Of a DNA stretch of 64,000 bases, positions 1 through 17,084 are shown piece after piece. Position numbers and translations under genes: made by a program. The notes below the pieces were generated by a model that saw nothing but the letters and a program-made list of their open reading frames with translations, did no database searches and had not been told where the DNA came from. Numbering within the stretch: position 1 is the first letter of the stretch; the number at the start of each line of letters is the position of its first letter. This stretch comes from Clusia tigrina (taxonomy: Eukaryota; Arthropoda; Insecta; Diptera; Clusiidae): assembly GCA_920105625.2 (NCBI GenBank), contig OV050033.1:129951821-130015820 (forward strand). The letters are read 5' to 3'.

Positions 1-2
1 CC

Positions 3-314
3 AAAGCGGCAGAAATAGCTCATGTACCAATCGAGGAATGCGACAAATTTGAGTTCAGAAGCGACGATTACTGGCGTTGTTATATGACATACTTCTCCAC
101 TACTCTATATCACCACACGGGCACAGTGAAAATGGGTCCGAATACTGATGCCAAGGCCTGTGTAGATCCAAGCCTGCGTCTGCGTGGTGTTCGGAATCTG
201 CGTGTGGCTGATGCCAGCATTATGCCGGATGAGCCTAGCGCTAATACGAATGCGCCCACAATCATGATCGCGGAACGAGCGGCAGACTTCATAAAAGATG
301 ACTGGCGGAATTAG
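3..314 (+). CDS. Gene A: GMC oxidoreductase, C-terminal fragment cut by window edge
   Basis: Only the last 103 codons are in the window; the frame opens at base 3 and stops at TAG 312-314. The fragment holds the C-terminal substrate/catalytic half of a GMC (glucose-methanol-choline) flavoenzyme: YWRCY, the catalytic-His motif [20 protein letters not shown] and [17 protein letters not shown], where the Asn is the usual second catalytic position. It is almost identical to the end of gene D, and its 3' flank (about 480-860) also matches that of D (about 12700-13060), so it is a tandem copy of D. It ends in DWRN, shorter than D, because of a small deletion and an in-frame TAG. An AATAAA lies at 575-580. 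Substrate unknown; ecdysteroid or sugar dehydrogenase activity is only a family-level guess. Confidence 0.92.
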   Translation, partial: KAAEIAHVPIEECDKFEFRSDDYWRCYMTYFSTTLYHHTGTVKMGPNTDAKACVDPSLRLRGVRNLRVADASIMPDEPSANTNAPTIMIAERAADFIKDDWRN

Positions 315-321
315 TTGTGAT

Positions 322-450
322 ATAGAGAGAGATACAGAGAGAGCGACAGAGAAATCGACAGAGAGATCGACAGAGAGAGGAACAGAGGTAGAGAGAGATG
401 GAGACGGGTACGGAGAGAGAGAAAGATAAAGAGAGATAGAGAGAGATTGG
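322..450. repeat. GA-rich microsatellite in 3' flank of gene A
   Basis: Starting a few bases after the stop of gene A, about 130 bp are built of GAGAGA, GACAGAGA and GATCGACAGAGA units. It would lie in the 3' UTR, before the AATAAA at 575-580. The matching part of gene D has only a short purine-rich echo (GGAGACAAGCGGAGACAAGCGG at 12658-12680 region), so the expansion is specific to A. Confidence 0.85.
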
Positions 451-859
451 AAGCGATGACGCAATGGCCACCGCTTAGAATGAATTAATTGAGTTGAACT
501 AGCAACTTCAAAGGAAACTTACGATATCACCGAAGAGTACACAAGTTCCGAAGTCTATAGAAGTGTTTATAGCGAATAAAGTTTCTAATGCCATTATTCC
601 TCTGTTCTTATTTGAGTGACAATAAAGACATTTTTTGAATAGTTTTCTATGCAATTTCTGTTAAGTTCTCAGGAACCCTCCCGCAGTTTCTAGTTCAGTA
701 TAATGAAAATATCGTTCATTAGTTAGTATTGTGATAATGGCTTTAGGAAAACGTCTGGAAATGACTTCCAAATGTGGATGGTTCTGTCGAAGTTAATTGT
801 AAGGAGTTTCTACCACATCTACGGAAAGGTTGATTAAGATAATAATATAACGATCGATA

Positions 860-1890
860 ATTTTAAGATAATTTGTTCTCGACAATGAGAGATTTAGAAC
901 AATGTTGAAGACTGTAATGTTGGAGAAAGACAATAAAATATTGGTGGTGATTGAAATTTCGATAAACACCATGCGAATTATGGCCGAGCAGTCTAACTAG
1001 TGTTAAACTTTGGTGTTTCCATCATCACCCTCAACATAGGGTTCATATGATATTCAATATATCCTGAAGGTTTTGTATGAGATTCAATATATTCCTAGCC
1101 TACTGTTTACGATCGAAAAAAGGCATGCTCCCAAAACTCAAGGTCATGTATCACATATGCAGGGCACAATTGTTTGTTCTCAAACATATTTGATAAACTC
1201 ACTGGTTTTCTTTAATCCTTTTAAGGGAGACGAACCTTTTCGAAGATGCATTTGATTATCTTCAAAAAGGTTCGTCTCCCTTAAAAGTCCTTCCAACAAA
1301 AGTATCGCTGGAGTTAGTAGTGGAGGAGTATCCAAAACTCTCATTTCGAGGCATTTTCTGGATCTGAGTTTCATGACTCCTTTTGTGCCCTGTTTGTAAC
1401 ATTTTGAAGTTCTCTGCTTGTTTTATATAATGATACAAGTGCACAAAAGATCTAGAAGCTGGACGCAGTGCTCGAGGATGAGATCAACTCACACCTTATT
1501 CACATCATCATCATCATCATACTAATAATCACAACGTTGGCTTTCAGGTATATGAGTATTTTTATTACTAAACCCAATCTAAATATTATTGCTACTCTAA
1601 TCGTTTATCACAACGGCAACATAAAATCAATCTTTACCACCCCATTTCCACACTACCACGTTTATTACACCACTTCCGCTTTCTTAACTTTTTAGTATAC
1701 GAATATGCCACGCACCGCTCTAATGGGGTTCCGCATGTATTTTTAAGGATAAGCCAATTTCACTGACGCGACGCTATGTCACTCTAAACGCTGCTGTAGT
1801 GGCTTTAGTGTTCTCACAGTTGAACTATATCGAGAACAATAGAGACAAAAAGAAAGGGTTTAACCAACAAGAAGAGTGGACAGAGAGAGC
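860..1890. other. Intergenic A-B, AT-rich, with one strong hairpin
   Basis: No coding sequence is recognisable. A short simple stretch of CATCAT units lies near 1502-1520. The notable structure is the near-perfect inverted repeat at 1218-1287, listed separately. The reiterated upstream modules of gene B begin near 1890. Confidence 0.6.
1218..1287. repeat. 30-bp inverted repeat (hairpin) with 10-nt loop
   Basis: The left arm 1218-1247 begins CTTTTAAGGGAGACGAACC; the right arm 1258-1287 is its reverse complement with one mismatch. The loop 1248-1257 is GCATTTGATT. A 29/30 match with so short a loop is far beyond chance. It could be a foldback/MITE relic, a hairpin RNA source or a recombination scar; nothing visible decides which. 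Confidence 0.9.
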
Positions 1891-2560
1891 TTGAAAGTGT
1901 GTTTTTTTGGCACTACTTACATCAGCGGACAAAAGAGAGAGGTCAAATTTCAGCCTGCTCTCTTGACCATTTGAGAATTACTCCTATATTGGGGCATGTT
2001 TCGTTGACCACTTTTCTATACAAATCAGTGCCTCCGTTGAGTGGTATAACACAGCTGAGTCCTCTGCCATTTACTTGGGAAGAATAAAAATTGCCCCTTG
2101 TGAGAGGTTTTTCTATTCACTCTCACTGATCTTTGAGCCATTAGGGAATTGCTCGTACATTGAGGAATATTTCGTATGCCACTACTCTATTGGCGACTCT
2201 TATAATAAAACAGCCGAGTTCTCTGGAATCTATTCGTCTTTGTGGCTATTTGGTCCTTTAGGGTATTTCTTGACGAGTGTCCCCATTGTTAATTTTCTAT
2301 AAGAAATCATACAAATAAAATAGCTGAGACTGAGTCCCGTGGTAATGAATTTGTCCATTTTGATTCTCGTTACTCTCTCACTCTACTGCTCACAACTCTG
2401 CTTTCTGTTCCATTAGTGTGAGGAGCATTTCAGTTGCTAATTTTCTATGAGACACCATGCCGAGAAAACAGCTGAGACTGAGTCCCCTGGGAAGGGATGT
2501 GTCCCTTTAGATTCCCGTTACTCTCTCACACCTCTGGTCAACAAATTTCGTTGCAGCGGG
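1890..2560. repeat. Reiterated E-box module upstream of gene B
   Basis: Four to five degenerate units of about 110-160 bp share a landmark order: a CCATTAGGGAATT-like start, TTAATTTTCTATAAGAAATC, the core CAGCTGAGACTGAGTCCC, then TTGATTC.CGTTACTCTCTCAC. Core copies begin near 2052, 2211 (degenerate), 2321 (TAGCTG) and 2469. The same module occurs upstream of gene D (9225-9740). CAGCTG is a canonical E-box, so an enhancer role is plausible but inferred. Confidence 0.8.
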
Positions 2561-2862
2561 GATACAACAACAAATCGTACTTAACCGGAACACTTCTCCT
2601 GACTATAATATTTCATTCACTCACTGAACCATAATGAAATAAATATTTTAAGAAACCATGAGGACCAACGATTTAAATGCAGGACAGTGCAGCGAATAGT
2701 TCCATCTCCAGTCGGTTCGATCGACTCCAAACAAATGTTTACTAATTTTTTTGGACATTTGTTAATGAAACATGCAATTGAGCAATATTAATTATGTGTT
2801 CACCAGCGTATCGCGTATTAGAATGAAAAAGCTCCGCAGCAGCGTTATAAGATAAACGACTG

Positions 2863-2873
2863 TATATAAATAG
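2863..2873 (+). promoter_or_regulatory. TATA box of gene B
   Basis: TATATAAATAG lies 109 bp before the ATG of gene B, within about 55 bp that align closely to the gene D promoter (shared AGCAGCGTTAT before it and CTTGATAAAG after it). Transcription start is expected about 25-35 bp downstream, near 2893-2905 (inference). Confidence 0.75.
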
Positions 2874-2978
2874 GCTTGATAAAGTCTGTTTTGATTCTAT
2901 AACAGTAATTAGAAGTAGGAAAGCGGGACACAACAAATAGTTAAACGCAGAGGAAAACACAGCAAACACACAGATTGA

Positions 2979-4891
<1,913 letters not shown>

Positions 4892-6397
4892 TTATAAGTA
4901 TCGAGTATGAAAGAATTTAAATATAAATAAATAATATAGCAAATATGGTATGGAGCATTAGGTCTACCTTTCAGGTATCAATATGTGGAATATTTGTATT
5001 TGTTTCCAATGTAAGTCCTGAATATACTTGTAGAAGCATAAAAACAACCGTGATAGAGTGATTAACTTTCCGCATTTTAAAACTGTTGAAAACATTTTCA
5101 AGGTTCTTTCGAAGTTTATTGAACGATCGATTTTCTTCAGCACCGATTCAAAAAATAGTTCTCCAAACGCCCTGTGGTTTTCCTTGAAGGCCTTCAGCTT
5201 GAATATCATATCGGTGGATGACAAATTCGTTTCATTTCAAGACTATTTTGAAGTTTCCTGGAACAATTGAGGTTTGGGCAATTATATGTTGCTAGAACTG
5301 CAGTGTCTTCACCAATAGCATCGATTGCCGCACAATTTGTTAAAAGCGGATCTAAGTAAAAATTTTAACCAAGTTATGGGTTTTCCTCGCTCCCTCCCTC
5401 TTGAATATCGCTTATGTGGATCATTATTTAGTTTTGCCTCAGAACGAAGTCGATCGTTCAAGGTGGTACTGGAGAACTCTTTCTACGAGTGTTGTCCGGC
5501 CCCACTTCTTTCTACCTGACAAACCGCGAAAAATGAACACGGAGGAAGAACATTTTCTCATATCTCATGAAAGAACAGCATAATACCGAGTATAGAGCTT
5601 CTCGGATACACCGGTAAAGTTATTGCTATCCAACATAAGTAGGGTGATGAGTATCTGAATACAATACCCTTGAACTTGATATTTTAAGCTATAAACAATC
5701 AAACAATAAAAGTGACTTAATTGAAAAGAATTTGGGGTATTGCACTGAATGGAAAACCAGTCCTTATCCATATTAACTGCTCGATGGACGCCACCATCAT
5801 AGAGACATTCACCCTAACCTGTAGAGTTACTGACATTATCAGTGAGAGACAGGTTCTCTTGAGTATGAAGAGCTAAAATCGGGCGTTAACGAAGTTATAA
5901 GGAAAAATAGCACCAAACTGGTGGTGTAATGATGGCTCCCATATAATAAAATCTTGAGCTGTTCGTATTTTATAGGGTTGTGCTCTGGATCCTTTAAAGC
6001 CTTCTGCTGGACAGTCAACTAAATGTGTTCCACAAGTTGAAAGAGGAATTCGAATTTCTGGAATCCTACAAACAGATACTACAATATACTTGAACATGTG
6101 CAGAGAAGTTGCTGTGTAAAGCTAATCTAACCTACCCAAATTTATAAGGTATCACTCATAAAAATACAATTCGAGATATTTTAAAAAAGCTTAAAATGAT
6201 TTCAATAAGCAGGATTCATTTACTCGTAGTAAGTGGAGCCAAGTGAACAGAAATTCCTGAAATTCCTTAAAGGTGAACACTCTTTTGATAGAGAGAACAC
6301 TACTCAGGAATTCAGCATTATAGAAAAATAACTGTCTGGGAATTGAATTCAAAACATTTCTCTCAGTCGCATACAAAGAAAAATTTCATTACTTGCC
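4892..6397. other. Intergenic B-C; right part homologous to the region upstream of gene F
   Basis: No gene is recognisable. From about 5690 to the ATG of C there are collinear similarities to 18160-19082: TATAAACAATCAAA near the left end, CATTCACCCT, AACAGGTTC-like and GGATTCATTTACT blocks, then GGGAATTGAA near the gene. This supports C and F as duplicates that carried their 5' DNA with them. Confidence 0.65.
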
Positions 6398-8377
6398 ATG
6401 AGGGGAGTGATATTTCCTCTGCAGTGTCCTGCACAAAGTGTGGGCACCGTTAACACCATGATAACAACACTAATACAGGCGCTGCTGACCGCTCAGTACG
6501 CTATACCCACAAGTCCAGAATATTGGCCCGAGGACTTAGAGGCACTACTGGCTGCTCAGTGCGCCATATCCCCACCTAAACTTTGGCCGCTGGACTATGC
6601 GGATCAAGCTCTGCAGTACGGTTTGGATTGGTACGACTTTGTGGTGATTGGTGCGGGATCAGCAGGCTCTGTCGTAGCCAGTCGATTGAGTGAAAATCCA
6701 GATTGGAAAGTATTAGTGCTGGAAGCCGGTGGGGATCCACCACAAGAATCAGAGGTGTGTTCAACTTTATATCTAATTTCGCTACTCTCATATTCAGCTT
6801 CTTCCTATCAGGTACCCATTTTGTTTCCCAGCATACAACACACCAACTATACATGGAATTACCAGACGGTTCCAAATGGCAGAGCCTGCTTGGCTATGGA
6901 AGGACAATCGTGTTATTGGCCGCGTGGGAAGATGATTGGAGGAACTGGCGGTATTAACACTATGAATTACGTACGCGGTAACAGCCAAGATTACGATGGT
7001 TGGCACCGTAGCGGCAATTCTGGGTGGAGTTGGCGTGACGTGTTGCCCTACTTTGAGAAGTCCGTAACTCCAGCCGGGAGTCGTACTCACTCGCAAGGAC
7101 ATACTGTCATCAATGAGTTTGACAGATACGATGTAGACGTCCAAGAAATGATTTACGCTGGTGCTAAGGAGCTGGGTTTGCCGCATGTGGATGAATCCAA
7201 TGTGGAAAGCGTCATCGGTTATTCGAACTTGCAGGGAATAGTCATGAATGGGCGTCGCATGAGCACTGGAAAGACTTACTTAGGCAAGGTGCGAGAACGT
7301 CCCAATTTGCATGTGATTAAAAACGCTCATGCGACGAAAATCAATTTGGACATTAGTGGAAAAACGGTCGAATCGGTGACATTTCGTTTGAAGAACACAG
7401 TGGAATTGACTGTGGGCGTTGCAAAGGAAGCGGTGCTTTCAGCTGGCACCATCGACTCTCCTAAGCTGCTCATGCTGTCCGGTATAGGCAATCAGCAGGA
7501 CCTCAATAATTTTGGGGTTCACTGCCTTAGGAATTTACCTATTGGTCAGAATCTCCAGGACCATTTATATACTATGGTGTTTTTTAAGTTACAGGAACAT
7601 ACAGCTGATTCTTTTACACTTAAAGAGTCCCTCGATAGTACGTACAATTATCTCATACACTCGACTGGACCTTTGTCAAGTACGAGCACAATGTCATTAG
7701 CTGGCTTCCTAAATACTGCGGAAGGTAGCAGCAATCCACACTCCGTTCCGGATATCCAGCATCATCATGTCTTTATAAAACGCGGTGACTTCAACGCCCT
7801 TCAAGGAATTCTTGGAACTGCTGCTATTAGCAGAGAATATGGAGAACAGTTGAGTGCTCATTTGAATACTGCCAATCTGTTGATGGTTCTAAATATCCTT
7901 TCGCATCCTAAGTCCACTGGCAGGATTACTCTGGCGAGTGCAAATTATGAAGATGCGCCACTCATATACCCCAACTATTTGGAGGAAGAAGCTGATTCGG
8001 CCACTCTGGTGCGTGGCATACGCTATCTAGAAGGGTTGGAACAAACTCAGGCATTTCGAGCAAAGGAAGCAGAACTGGTCAAAATTCGCATAGAAGAGTG
8101 TCAGCGATTTGAATTCCATAGCGATGACTACTGGCGTTGTTATGTGAAGTATTTCTCAACCACATTCTACCACCACACAGGTACCGTAAAAATGGGTGCG
8201 GACAGCGATGAAACGTCGTGTGTGAATTCAAGATTGCGTCTACGCGGTGTTGAGAACCTGCGAGTGGCTGATGCCAGCATAATGCCGGAGGTCCCGAGTG
8301 GCAACACCAATGCGCCTACAATCATGATTGCCGAACGAGCAGCTGACTTCATCAAGGAGGATTGGTACGGAGAATAA
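6398..8377 (+). CDS. Gene C: GMC oxidoreductase with duplicated N-terminal segment
   Basis: Exons 6398-6754 and 6812-8377 (57-bp intron, phase 0) encode 640 aa. The GxGxxG FAD motif is at 85-90, later than in the paralogues because about 20 residues near the N-terminus are duplicated (codons 6479-6541 and 6542-6604; [14 protein letters not shown] versus [15 protein letters not shown]). Signature 1 starts at 158 (GKMIGG), signature 2 is [15 protein letters not shown], the catalytic His is H573 (YHHTG) and the Asn is N619. The intron is a multiple of three without stops, so retention would add 19 in-frame residues; splicing is inferred from the conserved ESE|VP junction in all paralogues. The central part is nearly identical to gene F. 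Ends in DWYGE; AATAAA at 8388-8393. Likely a secreted or ER flavoenzyme; substrate unknown. Confidence 0.93.
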   Translation: MRGVIFPLQCPAQSVGTVNTMITTLIQALLTAQYAIPTSPEYWPEDLEALLAAQCAISPPKLWPLDYADQALQYGLDWYDFVVIGAGSAGSVVASRLSENPDWKVLVLEAGGDPPQESEVCSTLYLISLLSYSASSYQVPILFPSIQHTNYTWNYQTVPNGRACLAMEGQSCYWPRGKMIGGTGGINTMNYVRGNSQDYDGWHRSGNSGWSWRDVLPYFEKSVTPAGSRTHSQGHTVINEFDRYDVDVQEMIYAGAKELGLPHVDESNVESVIGYSNLQGIVMNGRRMSTGKTYLGKVRERPNLHVIKNAHATKINLDISGKTVESVTFRLKNTVELTVGVAKEAVLSAGTIDSPKLLMLSGIGNQQDLNNFGVHCLRNLPIGQNLQDHLYTMVFFKLQEHTADSFTLKESLDSTYNYLIHSTGPLSSTSTMSLAGFLNTAEGSSNPHSVPDIQHHHVFIKRGDFNALQGILGTAAISREYGEQLSAHLNTANLLMVLNILSHPKSTGRITLASANYEDAPLIYPNYLEEEADSATLVRGIRYLEGLEQTQAFRAKEAELVKIRIEECQRFEFHSDDYWRCYVKYFSTTFYHHTGTVKMGADSDETSCVNSRLRLRGVENLRVADASIMPEVPSGNTNAPTIMIAERAADFIKEDWYGE

Positions 8378-9225
8378 TGTTATACAAAATAAAGAGTATA
8401 TAAGAATAAATGTAGGCGTGTCTTTGAAATTATGCTGAAAATAGGTAAAGAGACTGAGGCCGATTATAGTCATGTGATTTTTGGGTTGAGAACTTGGTAT
8501 AAGAATATATATCTCCTTATGATTTACTGTGATTTATTGCTTAGGTCTTTTATTCCCTGGTACCTCTTTAGATCTCAGATTTCAACCTGAACAATAGAAA
8601 TGATCGTTGGATCTAAAAAAACTTTACATGATTTGACATTGTTTATAAAAGAAACAAGTGTGTTCTCCTGACTTTCTGGTGGCAACTTTTGAGCTTCCAA
8701 ATGAGACACGACCAGTCTGTAGTTCTGATGGTTATCAGACACAGTCTCCATACGGACAAACATTTAAGTAGGTCGATTGGTATCTGGAGCTGCGTTCGAC
8801 TCATAGTTCGGCGTAAATTCAACTACGTATGGAAGAAATCTCCAACAAAATCGCAAAATTGCCAGATCAGCAATTTAGCCGATACATCGTTAAAGGTAAA
8901 AAATTTTCTTTATGGATAAGACATCTTGTCCAGGATCATCTACGTCATCCAAATCTGATTTACTTATACAACTTTTCAGTGCATTTTTATTGGAGTTTTG
9001 AACTCTTGTCGCTTACGGTTGAAAACATCTTTGTCTGTGTCTAAATTTAATGAAGTTCAGTGAACAAAGAACTATCTAAGATTAAAATATTAAAAATTTC
9101 CTGGTATCTATTCTAGGTATAATCTTGTTTTTCTGAAGTAATTCGAGAACCATCGAAGCAATTTCAATGTCCTTCCTTTGATTCGTTTCATATACATCAT
9201 AAGCTTATTTTCCCTGCCCCTGCGA
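8378..9225. other. Intergenic C-D, left part, nothing recognised
   Basis: AT-rich DNA with the C polyadenylation signal at its start. No coding, repeat or RNA feature could be supported before the E-box modules of gene D start near 9225. Confidence 0.5.
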
Positions 9226-9740
9226 TCCGTTTTGCTGCCTCACCTTCACTGCTCTCAAATTCAAGTCTGCACTTTTGTCCATTAGGGAATTACTTGAGGA
9301 ATATTTCATATTTTCATTATTTATAAGAAGCTCATACAAAGAAAACAGCTGAGATTGAGTCCCTTGGTAATAAATTTGTTCCTTTTGATTCCCGTTACTC
9401 TCATTAGACCATTTGGGTATTATGGGAACGTTTCAATTGTTAATTTTCTATAAGAAATCAGAAAGGGAAAACAGCTGAGATTGAGTCCCCTTGGAATGAA
9501 TTTGTCCTTGTTGATTCGCTTTACTCTCTCACCCTCAATGTTCTCAAATTTAAGTCAGCTCTTTGGAGGTTTCGGGTATTACTTGGGGAACAATTCAGTT
9601 GTTAATTGTCAATAAGAAATCATATAAAGAAAACAGCTGAGATTGAGTCCCTTGGTAATGATTGATTTCCGTTGCTCTCTCACTTCGACTGCTCATCATA
9701 TTTTATTGCAACGGGTAAACAACAACACATCGCACTCAAC
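9225..9740. repeat. Reiterated E-box module upstream of gene D
   Basis: Three units of about 126-162 bp, with cores CAGCTGAGATTGAGTCCC starting at 9346, 9472 and 9634, each preceded by a TTAATTTTCTATAAGAA-like stretch and followed by GGTAATGAATTTGT-like and CTCTCTCAC sequence. These are the same modules as upstream of gene B. They are followed, as in B, by a segment with GCAACGGG..AACAACA and then GTGCAGCGA.TAGTTCCAT. Confidence 0.82.
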
Positions 9741-10569
9741 CGCGACATTTCTCTCGGAGAGTAGTACGCCTCTTACTTGCTGTAACATAATTGAAGGAGC
9801 AGTTTAAGGAACTACTCCAGGACCAGTGATTTCAATGCAGGTCTTCATCGCTCACAGCAAGGAACAGTGCAGCGATTAGTTCCATTTTCAGTCGGTTTAA
9901 TCGACCCAGCAATTATTACTAACTTTATTTGCATTTCCTCATGAAACACACGCACGCCGCAAGTTACAATGAATAATTATCGCATTATGAAAATAAATAT
10001 TTATTTTAAGTTGATTCAAGTAATGACTGGAAATATAATTCTTCATAGAACACTCGTTGTATTTTTTCCATATAAATATACAGCAAATATGTGGACAATT
10101 CACACATAGGCAATGTAATGGGACAAGTTTCCTAGTTTGCATTATTCAAATCTATAAGCTTGAAAAACACTAATCGAGTCAACGGACTTTAGTTGGTATA
10201 ACAGTGTCAGCAGAGCAGAACGCAACTGGATAGAAGGTGACCAGAACGGTTCATTACAGAAGGTCCGAGGTCCGGCAGTGAGCATTAACACCGTTCTGAA
10301 GAGAGCGGCGGAAGTACTCGTATAAGCACCCACTAAAATTGTTCTAAAGAAATTCTCTAAATTGTGGATAGGTTTCTATACAATTGCCAAAAGTTCCGCC
10401 TGGCAGCAATTGCATTGTTTCGGCTTGTAAGCGAGCAACAATAAACAGAACGCATCCAGGGCAAAGTCAACACAATTTAAGTTCTCCAGTACGATTATTT
10501 GGACACAGTCATCGTGATAAGACTAACCAGATGATAAGCTCCACAGCAGCGTTATCAGGTGAGCGGTTG

Positions 10570-10580
10570 TATATAAATAG
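10570..10580 (+). promoter_or_regulatory. TATA box of gene D
   Basis: TATATAAATAG identical to that of gene B, in a homologous promoter (AGCAGCGTTATCAGG before, ACTTGATAAAG after), 145 bp before the ATG. Confidence 0.75.
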
Positions 10581-10709
10581 ACTTGATAAAGCAGAGTATT
10601 ATGATATAAGAACAATTTGATGTGGGAGAAAATTGTTGGCTGCTTTCTAAACTGGACAAAACAAATTAGTTAAACGCAGTGTGCCGACGAAGCAACAGAG
10701 TTGAGTTGA

Positions 10710-12632
<1,923 letters not shown>

Positions 12633-13640
12633 TTTAGATAAAGTGAATGTGGTGAGGCGGAGACAAGCGGAGACAAGCGGAGAATGCTTTCAGTGAGCTT
12701 CAGCGAGAAAAAGTTTGGAAAAGGTGGACTCGATGGCTTTCATGATGGCTTTGTGATATTGTTTGAGCTCGTGCTACCGCTTCAAAATTCCGTAAGGTTT
12801 GGTTATAGAGAATCAAGTTTCCAAAGCTATTATTCAATTAATTTTTGTATGGGTTTGTGTGGAATTCGAGTGATGTTTTCAGTAAGCCTTCCACATTTTC
12901 TAGTACGGTAGAATGGTGACATCGCTCTTTTGTTAGTAAAGTAATAATGGCTGAAGGAGACTAGTTAGAAATATCGATCAAAAGTGGACGGATACCTCGT
13001 AGTTAGTTGTAAGCGGGATCTACTGTTGGTCATATCGAAAATTGCTGGGTCTCTCATTATTCATTTGTTCTAAGGGGTCTCTACCTTACTTACATTACAC
13101 TTAATTATTGAAGTAGTTTAATTAATAAAGTAATTTTTATATAATTGTACTGAATAATCAAACATCGGGAAATATGTAAAATAATTTTTTATAAAAATAA
13201 AGCAACGGTTGTGATGGAAACATTAAAGGGCTCGAGCGATTTTATTGTGGGCCGTTCTAGAGAGTGTTGTCACAGAACTTCAGTACTTTGAGTGAAGGAA
13301 GTTGTGAGTGAAGGAAGCTATGAATCCACTACTTGTAAGTGACTGGCTAAGCTCTGAGACCCGATGACAGATGAGTTTCTAGCTTCAGTGGGTTTCTCCG
13401 TAGAACGTGCCTGAAATGAGGCCGTCAATATTAAATATGTTGTTCGAGGTTTATCTTTTGTAATACTATGAAATTAAGTGGGACATGCTGTTGTTATCGT
13501 GAGTCCGGTTAATGTAGATAGTGAATTAATTAAACAATCTTCGATGGTGATAATAAACACATGTGGAAGAGAACAATGTGTTTATATCAGGAACAATAAG
13601 AAATTTAATGAAGTTCGACGAACAAGTGTTTTTATTAACT
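12633..13640. other. Intergenic D-E, left part; 3' flank shared with gene A
   Basis: About 12700-13060 aligns with about 480-860 downstream of gene A (shared TTCTAGT.C.GTA.AATG, TTAGTA..GT.ATAATGGCT and GTTA.TTGTAAG blocks), marking a duplicated 3' flank. Nothing else is recognised. Confidence 0.6.
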
Positions 13641-13829
13641 TTATGGCCGAAGTTGCTGATGCATTGCCGGTACAATAAAAACCGACACAGCCCCCGACAA
13701 AAATACTTTCAACATGTTTTTAAAAAAAATGAGTTGTCGAATAAGAGATCTTGCACGTTGAGAATTTAGATCAGCGACGTTGGGTTCCACACTTCTTTCT
13801 ACTTTCACTTTTGTGGGGTCATAGGACAC
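13641..13829 (-). pseudogene. Fragment of a small membrane-protein-like coding sequence, copy 1
   Basis: On the minus strand a 62-codon open frame begins VSYDPTKVKVERSVEPN and continues to a hydrophobic MLKVFLSGAVSVFIV stretch. A second, frameshifted copy in the opposite orientation lies at about 17085-17280, on the other side of gene E, and matches in both DNA and protein. There is no ATG at the frame start and neither copy has an intron, so both look like relics of one short gene or of a repeat that carries it. The family is not recognised. Confidence 0.5.
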
Positions 13830-14290
13830 CTCATTTTTAGGACTACCACTTTGAAAATGTCGAAAAAGTTCCTTCCGCTTTTAACGTAGGGAGGAAGAGA
13901 AAATAACTCCGAGTTATTTTGGTTCTGTTATATCGATATATGGGATGTCTCCAGAAGCACCATAAAGATTCGAACAAGACTCGATTTAAAAATCTTTGAG
14001 CTTCTCCGAACTTTTCCCATTAAAAATCATTGTTAAACTGAACATGTTCGCCGTACCTCGAAAATTGAATCTGCCGTCGGAAACTTTGTAGGGTACCACA
14101 AAAGATCAATTAAAAGTGGAATACTTGAAAAGATTTAAATGCGCAGACGTCTAAATGATTGTAATTAGTAAGCAGCCGAAAGTGCATACAGGTGCGAGAA
14201 TTCCTGTCTTTTCAACGTCTCGTGAAGCCAACTCGATTACTCCAGCTACAACCGCCGAAAGCGAGAGATCGGCAGGTAATCTTGTTATAA

Positions 14291-16250
<1,960 letters not shown>

Positions 16251-17084
16251 GAATTCTACTTGATATAAAATTGCAAGTAGCTTGACTTACGACGCTTTAA
16301 AATAGGAAAGAATGTCCAATAATGCGAAGAATTTGGATAGATCCATGGACAGTTTTAATATATCCAAGGACTTTTTCATACACTTTATAATGTTATTTTC
16401 ACTGTACATTCATGAACCGAAAACCCTCATTGATCCTTATTGCGCTTGTTAACGAAAAAGCCACCACAAAGGAGCATTTATATATTAGAGTAAATGTAAG
16501 GACAACTGATCATGTTCATAACCATCCCTATTAGAATCATCCCCATTACAAGCATCGAACCATAGCCGTTAGAATCATCTTCATTAGAACTTCATGACAA
16601 TAATCACCTCAAAAATGTCACGAAAACCTTAACTAAAGCCTGGACACATTTTCATTGGAAGCAAGAATGACAAAGAGTGAAGTATTCAAGCAAAAGGCTA
16701 ATATATCAGCACCCAAAATAAAAATGTTCTAAAATAAGTTTCGCAAAAATTTGTTAAAAATAGTCCTAAGTTATTTTTACTCTATGGTCCCTGTGGTACG
16801 TGAATCGATCTTAATTCTACATGTGAAAAAATAGTTGTTAAAGAAATCCTCGTGATGTTTCACAGCATGTATAAATTGACAATTGTTGTTGTTGGTATCG
16901 ACCCTTATTCGAATTATTAGGATGTATTAGAGAGCTCCCATCTGTATCGATAGAACAAAACCAATCAATTATTTTCGCTTCGAACCAAATTGAAAAGCAA
17001 ATGGAAAGTTTTTAGACATTTTTAAGTTGGGGAAAGTTGGAAGCCCAAAGATGAGATGCCCCATGAGCCCATAAAATTATAAGT
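16251..17084. other. Intergenic E-F, left part, nothing recognised
   Basis: AT-rich DNA without a recognisable gene or clear AATAAA close to the E stop codon. Nothing can be supported before the inverted coding relic at 17085. Confidence 0.5.

Noticed and set aside
6755..6811. Gene C as a single uninterrupted exon
   Set aside because: The frame is open through it, but GT..AG ends at the exact intron position of all paralogues and the translated insert matches none of them.
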